Source of the DNA: DASXBJ01 sp036491755
GTDB lineage: Bacteria > Chloroflexota > Dormibacteria > Dormibacterales > Dormibacteraceae
NCBI GenBank assembly: GCA_036491755.1
Contig: DASXBJ010000127.1
Coordinates: 1 to 39,191, forward strand
Direction of reading: 5' to 3'
Length of the DNA: 39,191 nt
Part shown: positions 32,312 through 39,191 of the stretch, one piece after another
Numbering within the stretch: the stretch's first letter is position 1
Layout of the letters: each line of letters begins with the position of its first letter
The notes under the pieces: generated by a model
The model's database searches: none
What the model was told of the DNA's origin: nothing
The model's input: the letters and a program-made list of their open reading frames with translations, nothing else
Program-made: the position numbers and the translations under genes

Positions 32312-34009
32312 ATGTCAGAGGCTGCGCAGGAATTCCACTTCTCGCCGCGCCCCAACCGGGCCTCCGAGATCCGATGGCGCCCCTGGTCGGCGGGCGCGTT
32401 TGACGAAGCTCGGCAGGCCGGCAGGCCTATCCTTCTGGCGATCTCCGCGGTGTGGTGCCACTGGTGCCATGTGATGGACGAAACGACCTACTCGCAGCAG
32501 CATGTGATCGACCTCATCAATCGCGAATACGTGCCGATCCGAGTCGACAACGACGTCCGGCCCGACATCAACCAGCGCTACAACATGGGCGGCTGGCCGA
32601 CCACGGCGTTCCTGACCCCCTCGGGCGACATTCTCACGGGTGCCACCTACCTTGGGCCGGACCAGATGGCAGACGCGCTGGCGAGGGTGGCGGGCTATTA
32701 CCACGCCAACCAGACGGAGATCGCAAGCAAGGCTCTGGAGGCGCGCCAGCGCGCCGGCATGGGCGTGGCCCGCAGCGCCGGCGACCTCGATGGCGGGCAG
32801 GTCGACTTGATTCTCGACGCCGTCATCACGGCCTACGACGCGGAGTACGGCGGCTTTGGCAACGCGCCCAAGTTTCCTCAGACCGAGGCCATCCTCCTGC
32901 TCCTCGAGCAGGCTCAGATCCGCTCCCGGCCGGAGCTCCGGCAGATGGCTGTGCACACCCTCGAGCGGATGGCCGCCGGCGGGACGTACGACCACGTCGA
33001 AGGCGGCTTCTTCCGCTACTCCACGACGCAGGACTGGAGCGTCCCCCACTTCGAGAAGATGCTGGAAGATCACGGCGGGCTCATCGACGCCCTGGCGTTG
33101 GCGGGCATGGCGGACGCGCTCGACACAACGACCGCATATCTCGACAGGGTGCTGCGCGACCCGGAGACCGGCCTGTATGCGGGCAGCCAGGACGCGGATG
33201 AGACCTACTACGCGATGGATGCCAAGGCGCGAGCGCAGCAGCGCGCGCCTTACGTGGACCGCCGGGTTTACACGTCGTGGAACGCCGCGCTGGCGATCTC
33301 CTACCTCGACGCGGCCGCACGCCTCGACCGTCCCGCGCTTTCCGAGCATGCCGGTGAGCTGCTGCGGCGGCTGTTCGACGAGATGCACCGGCACAACGAA
33401 GGAATGCAGCATGCGCAGGGTGTGGGAGGCCAGCTGGCGGACCAGGTGTGGTCGCTGTGGGCGGCGGTCAGAGCTCACCAGCACGGCTTGGGCTCGCGAT
33501 GGCTGCCGGCCGCGCTTGAGCTTGCGTCGCACCTGGATGAACGCTATGGCGACCCCGAGCTGGGCGGCTATTTCGACCGCGCGGGCGGCGACGATCTGGG
33601 GCGGCTGGGTGACCGCATCAAGCCCCTCGTCGAGAACTCGGTGGCCGCAATCGCGCTGATCGAGCTGGACACCATCCTCGGCGACCCCTCATCGACCTTC
33701 CGCGTGCGGGCTCGCCGCGCGCTTGAATCGGTGGCGGCGCTACCGCGCCAGTACGGGCTCATGGCGGCGGTGTTCGCGCGCGCACTCGATCGCCTGGAAC
33801 ATTCGATCAAGGTCACGACGAAGAATGCCGGCCTGGCGAGCGCCGCCCTTCGCGCGCATCCATATGTGGTGATCGACCCGTCGGGCGACCACCGCGCCGT
33901 CATCTGCGTCGGAACCATATGCTTGGCCCCCGTGGCAACGCCCGCCGCTGTTGTGGAAGCCCTGCAGGACGCCACGGCTGGCCTGGGCGCGCGCCGGCCG
34001 CTCCTTTGA
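32312..34009 (+). CDS. DUF255 thioredoxin-domain protein (YyaL/SSP411-like)
   Basis: 565 aa. The N-terminal thioredoxin-like domain (about 20-160) contains the family redox motif AVWCHWCHVMDETTY and NMGGWPTTAFLTP. An (alpha/alpha)6 barrel-like domain follows: GGFGNAPKFPQT, GTYDHVEGGFFRYSTTQDWSVPHFEKML, and TSWNAALAISYLDAA. The protein is about 100 residues shorter than the usual 670, with the C-terminal part reduced. Biochemical function is unknown in the family. Start ATG 32312. Its stop overlaps the next gene start as TTGA. Confidence 0.92.
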   Translation: MSEAAQEFHFSPRPNRASEIRWRPWSAGAFDEARQAGRPILLAISAVWCHWCHVMDETTYSQQHVIDLINREYVPIRVDNDVRPDINQRYNMGGWPTTAFLTPSGDILTGATYLGPDQMADALARVAGYYHANQTEIASKALEARQRAGMGVARSAGDLDGGQVDLILDAVITAYDAEYGGFGNAPKFPQTEAILLLLEQAQIRSRPELRQMAVHTLERMAAGGTYDHVEGGFFRYSTTQDWSVPHFEKMLEDHGGLIDALALAGMADALDTTTAYLDRVLRDPETGLYAGSQDADETYYAMDAKARAQQRAPYVDRRVYTSWNAALAISYLDAAARLDRPALSEHAGELLRRLFDEMHRHNEGMQHAQGVGGQLADQVWSLWAAVRAHQHGLGSRWLPAALELASHLDERYGDPELGGYFDRAGGDDLGRLGDRIKPLVENSVAAIALIELDTILGDPSSTFRVRARRALESVAALPRQYGLMAAVFARALDRLEHSIKVTTKNAGLASAALRAHPYVVIDPSGDHRAVICVGTICLAPVATPAAVVEALQDATAGLGARRPLL

Positions 34010-36084
34010 CCGAAGGTCGACGCCACTTCGGGCGCCGCGTCAACAAGGCGCTCGACGACCCCGACCTGCAGAGGGCCCTCATCCATGCGATGACGGGACT
34101 CCGTGCTCGCCGCAACGTCGCTTTCGAGAGCTTCGACTTCGAGCAGGGTCGCGCCGACCTCAAGCAGCGGCGCACCGCCAACCTGGAGCGGCTGCCCGAG
34201 CTGGTCGAGCAGTTCGCCCAGCGACTCACCGCCGTCGGGGGCGAGGTGCACTTCGCGAAAGATGCAGCCGAGGCGCGGGCAATCATCGGCGAGATCTGCA
34301 TGAAGGCGGGAAGCGGCCGGACGTCTCGCGAGCCGATGGTCGTGACGAAGGTCAAATCGATGGCCGGCGAGGAGATCGAGCTCAACCCTTACCTCGAGGG
34401 ACTCGGCATGGAGGTCGTCGAAACCGACCTCGGCGAGCGGATGGTGCAGCTGACCCACACGCACCCGTCCCACATCATCGCGCCCGCCATCCATCTGACC
34501 AAGGAGGACGCGGCGCGAGTGTTCGGCACGGAAGCCACGGTCGAGGCCATCCAGCGCCATGCGCGCGAATCGCTGCGGCAGAAGTTCATCGACGCGAGGG
34601 TCGGCATCAGCGGCGCGAACATGGCGATCGCCGAGACCGGCACTATCGTGCTCGTCACCAACGAGGGCAACGCCGACCTCACGACGACGCTGCCCCCGGT
34701 GCATATCGCCCTGTTCGGAATCGACAAGGTCGTCGCGACTCTCGACGATGCCGTCGCCGTGCTGCGCATGCTTCCGCGCAGCGGGACCGGCCAGATCATG
34801 AGCAGCTACGTCAACTGGATAACGGGGCCATCGCGATCGGCTGACATCGAGCAGTCGCTGACCATCGGCGTCCACGGGCCGCGCGAGATGCACTGCGTGA
34901 TCATCGACAACGGCCGGGCGAGGATGCTCGAGGACCCGGTCTTTCGCGACGCGCTCACATGCATCAGGTGTGGCGCCTGTTCCAACGCGTGCCCTCCCTT
35001 CATGGCGGTCAGCGGCCACCAGTTCGGGCACATCTACAACGGACCGATCGGTCTGGTCCTGACCCCCTTCCATCACGGGCTCGATGCGGCCGACCTGCCG
35101 AACACCCTGTGCACGCAGTGCAATGCGTGCCAGGACATCTGCCCTGTCGGCATTCCCCTGCCACGCCAGATCCTCGAGCACCGCCGTTCCGGCCGCAAGT
35201 CGCTGCGCAAGCGAGCCGTGCTCGGCATGTGGTCGCAGCCGCAGCTGGCCGACCGGCTCATGCGCACCGCGGCGCCGTTCAGCCGGCTGGTGCCAGGCGC
35301 CCCCCGACTCGCCCGAGTGCCGTATCGGGACCGGGCCGCCCCCAGCGAGGTCGACGGCGAGCCGCTGACCATCTTCGCCTCCTGCATGGTGGACCGGATG
35401 CTCCCCCAGGCTGCCGTGGCCCTGGAGCGGATCGCCACGGCCGCCGGCTTCAGGGTTGGTTTTCCCAAGACCCAGTGGTGTTGCGGCCTCATCGCAGCCA
35501 ACGCCGGCGATTTCAACGGTGCCGACAAATTGAATACAGACCTGCAAGCGAGCCTTCGAGATTCCAAGGGTTTGATCGTGACGCCGTCAGCCTCGTGCTT
35601 CGGCGCGTTCACCATCGACGCGGCCGGCTGGGGAACCTCGACCGACCCCAAACTGCAGGCCCGGTTCCGCGATTCGACCAGGTTTGCCCTGCAGCTCCTG
35701 GAAGGCAACCCCGACCTGGTGGACGCCAGGTCGATGAGCCTGAAGATCGCCTACCACGATTCTTGCCAGTCCCTCCGTCAGCTCGGGCTGAAGTCCGAGC
35801 CGCGCAGGCTCCTCGAGCTGGCCGGCTATGAGGTCGCCGACCTGCCTGACATCGCCAACTGCTGCGGGTTCGGCGGCACGTTCAGCCTGGAGTGGCCACG
35901 CGTGGCCGGCCGCCTGGCTGATTGGAAGCTCGAAGCCATAGCCAAGACCGGGTGCGCGGTCGTCGCGTCGGACAACCCCGGTTGCCTGCTCCACATCGAG
36001 GCCGCGGCGCGGCGGAGGGGAATTCACCTGCGCGTGGCGCACGTGCTCGAGCTCGTCGCGGAGCGCCTGGCCCGACGGCCCTAA
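34006..36084 (+). CDS. LutB-LutA fusion: LUD/4Fe-4S domain plus CCG (heterodisulfide-reductase-like) domain
   Basis: 692 aa combining two subunits of the LutABC L-lactate-utilisation type oxidoreductase. Residues about 35-300 are the LUD domain (GISGANMAIAETGTIVLVTNEGN), followed by two cluster sites CIRCGACSNACP (near 318) and CTQCNACQDICP (near 367), as in LutB. Residues about 455-690 are LutA-like with the CCG motifs QWCCGLIAANAGDF (near 490) and NCCGFGGTFS (near 618), plus HDSC. The substrate is presumably a hydroxyacid such as lactate, by family. No lutC is visible. TTG 34006 overlaps the DUF255 stop (TTGA); earlier starts would lie within DUF255. Frame is continuous, so the fusion is real. 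Confidence 0.9.
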   Translation: MTEGRRHFGRRVNKALDDPDLQRALIHAMTGLRARRNVAFESFDFEQGRADLKQRRTANLERLPELVEQFAQRLTAVGGEVHFAKDAAEARAIIGEICMKAGSGRTSREPMVVTKVKSMAGEEIELNPYLEGLGMEVVETDLGERMVQLTHTHPSHIIAPAIHLTKEDAARVFGTEATVEAIQRHARESLRQKFIDARVGISGANMAIAETGTIVLVTNEGNADLTTTLPPVHIALFGIDKVVATLDDAVAVLRMLPRSGTGQIMSSYVNWITGPSRSADIEQSLTIGVHGPREMHCVIIDNGRARMLEDPVFRDALTCIRCGACSNACPPFMAVSGHQFGHIYNGPIGLVLTPFHHGLDAADLPNTLCTQCNACQDICPVGIPLPRQILEHRRSGRKSLRKRAVLGMWSQPQLADRLMRTAAPFSRLVPGAPRLARVPYRDRAAPSEVDGEPLTIFASCMVDRMLPQAAVALERIATAAGFRVGFPKTQWCCGLIAANAGDFNGADKLNTDLQASLRDSKGLIVTPSASCFGAFTIDAAGWGTSTDPKLQARFRDSTRFALQLLEGNPDLVDARSMSLKIAYHDSCQSLRQLGLKSEPRRLLELAGYEVADLPDIANCCGFGGTFSLEWPRVAGRLADWKLEAIAKTGCAVVASDNPGCLLHIEAAARRRGIHLRVAHVLELVAERLARRP

Positions 36085-36088
36085 TCGG

Positions 36089-36094
36089 TACGCT
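36089..36094 (+). promoter_or_regulatory. -10 hexamer TACGCT for leucyl aminopeptidase
   Basis: TACGCT ends 9 nt before GTG 36104 and only about 10 nt after the upstream stop, so this gene may have its own leaderless transcript besides read-through. Confidence 0.45.
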
Positions 36095-36103
36095 TAGGAC
36101 TTC

Positions 36104-37606
36104 GTGAAGATCACCCTCGCCTCGACCGCGGCGTCCGAGCTGAGTGTCGACGCCCTGGCCGTGCCGGTGTCAACCGGCCAGCGCCTCTCCGGCCCGGCGC
36201 TCGATCTCGACCGTGCGATGGGTGGCGTGCTCTCCGAGCTGGTCGCGAACGCCGAGTTCCGCGGGCGCATCCACGAGGTGCTCCCTGTCCCGTCGCCCAA
36301 GGGCATCGGACCGCGGCGCGTCATCCTTTACGGCCTCGGCGCGCTGCACGACCTGGATGGCCAGCGCCTGCGCTCCGCGCATCACGAGCTCGTGCGCGCC
36401 TCCCGCACTTACGGCTACAAACGGATCGGGCTTCTGCGCACGGACCCCCTGGGATCCGACACGCTGAAAGGGGTCGTCGAGGGCTGCGTGATGGGCTCGT
36501 TCGAGCGCCGCTCGCGACAGACGGGCGCGCATCCGGAGCGGATGGAGATCGTCGAGCTGGTACTGGTCGGGTTTGGCGCGGGACGCGAGCACGAGGTCCT
36601 GCAGGCTCAGGAAAACGGCGAGGCAACCAACAAGGCCCGCGAGTGGCAGAACGCGCCACCCAATGAGGTCACACCCGAAACGCTCGGTCAGGAGGCACTG
36701 AACATCGCGCAGCGGCACAAGCTCGAGGTGGAGATCCTCGGCCCCGACGAGCTCCGCGCGGGCGGCTACAACCTGCTGCTCGGGGTGGCGTCGGGCTCGG
36801 CCAGGCCACCGCGACTGATCCGCCTTCGCCATCGCGGCGGCGCCGAACCGGGATCCACGTCACCCGACGCTCCGGTGCTGGCGCTGATCGGCAAGGGCAT
36901 CACCTTCGACTCCGGCGGCATCTCATTGAAGAAGCCGGAAAACATGAGCTTGATGAAAGGTGACATGGCCGGCGCCGCAGCGGTCCTGGCCGCGATGGAC
37001 GTGATCGCTGGTCGCAAGATGCCCCTCGACGTGATGGCGGTCGTCGCCGCGACCGAGAACATGGTCGGGCCTGCGGCCCAGCGACCGGGAGACGTGGTCG
37101 TGAGCGCCGATGGCAAGACCGTCGAGATCGTCAACACCGACGCCGAGGGCCGGCTCGTGCTGGCCGACGCGCTCACCCACGCGCTCCGCAACGGCGCGAC
37201 GCACCTCATCGACCTCGCCACGCTCACCGGAGCGGCCACCATCGCGATCGGGCACGGGGCCACCGCGGCCGTCAGCAATGACGATGAGTTCTGGGCGCTG
37301 GTCGATCGCGCCTCTCGCGAAGCGGGCGATCGCGTCTGGCGGCTGCCCATCTACGCCGACTATCGAATCCTTCTGCGCAGCCAGATCGCGGACCTTCGGA
37401 ACTCTGAATACGGGGAAGCAGGCTCGATCATGGGTGGCATGTTCATCGGAGAGTTCGCCGGCGGGAAACCCTGGGCCCATCTCGACATCGCAGCCTCGAG
37501 CTGGAACACCAACACCGAGCTGACGACCGTCCTTCGCGGGCCCAGCGGAGCGGGCACGCGCCTGTGCATCGAGCTCGCGGAACTCATGGCCGGCGCCGAG
37601 CGTTAA
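36104..37606 (+). CDS. pepA: Leucyl aminopeptidase (M17)
   Basis: 500-aa dizinc aminopeptidase. The conserved metal/catalytic segments are present: GKGITFDSGGISLK (Lys and Asp), MKGDMAGAAAV and the family signature NTDAEGRLVLADAL. The N-terminal macro-like domain (about 1-165) is complete. PepA-type proteins can also bind DNA, but nothing here shows that. GTG 36104 is preceded by TACGCT (9 nt). dxs follows after 6 nt, so the two are probably co-transcribed. Confidence 0.95.
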   Translation: MKITLASTAASELSVDALAVPVSTGQRLSGPALDLDRAMGGVLSELVANAEFRGRIHEVLPVPSPKGIGPRRVILYGLGALHDLDGQRLRSAHHELVRASRTYGYKRIGLLRTDPLGSDTLKGVVEGCVMGSFERRSRQTGAHPERMEIVELVLVGFGAGREHEVLQAQENGEATNKAREWQNAPPNEVTPETLGQEALNIAQRHKLEVEILGPDELRAGGYNLLLGVASGSARPPRLIRLRHRGGAEPGSTSPDAPVLALIGKGITFDSGGISLKKPENMSLMKGDMAGAAAVLAAMDVIAGRKMPLDVMAVVAATENMVGPAAQRPGDVVVSADGKTVEIVNTDAEGRLVLADALTHALRNGATHLIDLATLTGAATIAIGHGATAAVSNDDEFWALVDRASREAGDRVWRLPIYADYRILLRSQIADLRNSEYGEAGSIMGGMFIGEFAGGKPWAHLDIAASSWNTNTELTTVLRGPSGAGTRLCIELAELMAGAER

Positions 37607-37612
37607 CCCAGG

Positions 37613-39191
37613 ATGGCCATCCTCGAGACAATCCACTCGCCGGCCGACCTCAGGGCGCTGAATCAGGCCCAGCTGGACGCCCTCGCCGACGAGGTTCGCG
37701 CCTTCCTCGTCGAGCAGACCTCGAAGACCGGGGGCCACCTGTCCCCCAACCTCGGCGTGGTCGAGCTCACGTTTGCGCTGCATCGAGTGTTCGACAGTCC
37801 GAAGGACGCGATCGTGTGGGACACGGGCCACCAGGCGTACGTGCACAAGTTGGTGACGGGGCGCGCGAAGGACTTCTCGTCCCTGCGCCAGGCGGGCGGT
37901 CTCTCCGGATACCCGTCACGGCGCGAGTCGGAGCACGACCTCGTCGAGAACAGCCATGCCTCGACCTCGTTGAGCTACGCGCTCGGCATCGCCGAGGCCC
38001 GCCTGCGCAAGAGGATCGGCGGGTTTGTCGTGGCCGTCATCGGCGATGGTGCGCTCACCGGTGGCATGGCGTACGAAGCTCTCAACCAGATCGCGCACCT
38101 GCAGCCACCCAACCTGATCATCGTCATCAATGACAACGGCCGCTCCTACGCCCCGACGGTGGGCGGGCTGGCGCGGCATCTGTCCCAGCTTCGCGTCGAC
38201 CCCCGGTACGAGCGCCTCAAGGACGACATCTCCCGCCTGCTGCGTGACCTCCCGCTCGTCGGGTCGACCGCCGACCAGGCCGCCTACCGCGTGAAGGAGG
38301 GTCTCAAGCAACTCCTGCAGCCTTCGACGATCTTCGAGAGCCTCGGCATCAAGTACGCAGGATTGGTCGACGGCCACGACGAGCCCGCGCTCGAGGAGGT
38401 CCTCTCGCGCGCCAAGCGGCTGCGCGAACCGGTCGTCGTGCACGTCGTCACCGAAAAAGGTCACGGCTACTCCCCGGCCGTCGAGGACGAGGTGGACAAG
38501 CTACACGGCGTGCCGGCCTTCGATCCCCTGACCGGGCGTCCTCGATCGACGGAGCTGAAATACACGGACGTTTTCGGAGAAGCGCTCATGACGGCCGCCG
38601 CCCGCCGCCCCGAGGTGTGCGCGATCACGGCGGCCATGGCGTCGTCGACCGGCCTTCTCAACTTTGCCAAGGAGTTCCCGGACCGGTTCTTCGACGTCGG
38701 GATATGCGAGCAGCACGGCGTCACGTTTGCCGCCGGGCTCGCGATGGCCGGCATGCATCCGGTGGTCTGCATCTACTCGACGTTTCTAGCGCGCGCCTTC
38801 GACCAGACGATCATGGACGTGGCGCTGCACAACCTGCCGGTCGTCTTCGTGATCGACCGTGCCGGCGTTACAGGTCCCGATGGCGCTTCGCACCACGGGA
38901 TCTTCGACCTCTCCTACCTTCGTCTGATCCCCAACCTCAAGATCGCCGCGCCCGCGGATGCGACAGAGCTGTGCGCACTGCTCGAGACGGCGCTGGCGGC
39001 CGACGGCCCGATCGCCATCCGCTACCCGAGCGGACCGGTCCCGTCGACGCCTGATCTTCCCGTCGAGCCGCTGCCGATCGGGCGCTGGGAAGAGGTGCGG
39101 AAGGGTAAGGACGCCGTGATCTTCGCCGTGGGCCGGATGGTCGAGATCGCTCGCGAAGCGGCCGATCGGCTCGAGCTCAACAACGTCTCGT
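37613..39191 (+). CDS. dxs: 1-deoxy-D-xylulose-5-phosphate synthase (C-terminus beyond window)
   Basis: First enzyme of the MEP isoprenoid pathway, joining pyruvate and glyceraldehyde 3-phosphate with thiamine diphosphate. About 526 of some 630 codons are present. Markers: GGHLSPNLGVVELT, WDTGHQAYVHKL, the ThDP motif GDGALTGGMAYEALN ending in INDN, the Glu of FFDVGICEQHG, and DRAGVTGPDGASHHGIFD. The C-terminal transketolase-like domain begins near the window end. ATG 37613 lies 6 nt after the pepA stop; CCAGG just before it is only a weak ribosome site. Confidence 0.97.
   Translation, partial: MAILETIHSPADLRALNQAQLDALADEVRAFLVEQTSKTGGHLSPNLGVVELTFALHRVFDSPKDAIVWDTGHQAYVHKLVTGRAKDFSSLRQAGGLSGYPSRRESEHDLVENSHASTSLSYALGIAEARLRKRIGGFVVAVIGDGALTGGMAYEALNQIAHLQPPNLIIVINDNGRSYAPTVGGLARHLSQLRVDPRYERLKDDISRLLRDLPLVGSTADQAAYRVKEGLKQLLQPSTIFESLGIKYAGLVDGHDEPALEEVLSRAKRLREPVVVHVVTEKGHGYSPAVEDEVDKLHGVPAFDPLTGRPRSTELKYTDVFGEALMTAAARRPEVCAITAAMASSTGLLNFAKEFPDRFFDVGICEQHGVTFAAGLAMAGMHPVVCIYSTFLARAFDQTIMDVALHNLPVVFVIDRAGVTGPDGASHHGIFDLSYLRLIPNLKIAAPADATELCALLETALAADGPIAIRYPSGPVPSTPDLPVEPLPIGRWEEVRKGKDAVIFAVGRMVEIAREAADRLELNNVS

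Noticed and set aside
33919..34005. Upstream ATG start for the Lut fusion
   Set aside because: It would lie inside the DUF255 coding sequence and encode an Arg/Gly/Pro-rich leader unlike LutB; TTG 34006 overlaps the stop in the pattern seen elsewhere here.
33568..35547. Long minus-strand frame across DUF255 and the Lut fusion
   Set aside because: Antisense to two genes with clear catalytic motifs; it has no motif of its own.

Overview
The window is GC-rich, densely coded bacterial chromosome with short gaps and many stop/start overlaps (ATGA, GTGA, TTGA). It carries 30 genes I consider real; mfd and dxs run off the ends. I found no rRNA, tRNA, CRISPR array, insertion sequence or prophage, and no gene-free stretch over 300 bp. 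An HrcA/CIRCE heat-shock control system, DUF3048 and M20 proteins, many GTG/TTG starts and apparent -10-only promoters point to a high-GC Terrabacteria lineage such as Chloroflexota, Dormibacterota or Actinomycetota. Dormibacterota-like is my guess only; no marker here settles it.

Layout. (1) 1-3636, minus: ybeY, pth and mfd. (2) 3670-14024: a cell-surface polysaccharide region. On plus: a GalE-like epimerase, a small four-helix membrane protein and a CDP-paratose 2-epimerase-like enzyme. On minus: a large PAS/GAF/GGDEF/EAL c-di-GMP protein, an RmlD-like reductase, an exosortase-like C-terminal fragment, a flippase-like/GT4 fusion and a methyltransferase. A roughly 230-bp gap at 9408-9634 holds a strong intrinsic terminator facing the wrong way for its neighbours, so it may hide a small RNA. 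(3) 14130-19288, minus: ybaK-type deacylase, zinc-ribbon protein, hemW, then CIRCE-hrcA-grpE-dnaJ without dnaK, and a small coiled-coil gene. (4) 19353-25899: another sugar-nucleotide epimerase (plus), then lepA and a lipoprotein, a small membrane protein, and nicotinate phosphoribosyltransferase, uracil-DNA glycosylase and rsmE. (5) 26079-29593: mrp, a DUF971 protein, a DUF3048 protein and a proline-rich membrane-anchored protein. (6) 29672-39191: M20 peptidase, FixX-like ferredoxin and thioredoxin reductase on minus, opposed to a DUF255 protein, a LutB-LutA fusion, leucyl aminopeptidase and dxs on plus.

The strongest non-coding signal is a recurring TANNNT hexamer 6-9 nt before the start codon of genes that begin transcription units. 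This suggests widespread leaderless mRNAs. At 32286-32314 two such hexamers overlap back-to-back and appear to drive divergent genes from one site. The most unusual protein architectures are the UPF0104-type membrane domain fused to a GT4 glycosyltransferase and the LutB-LutA fusion.
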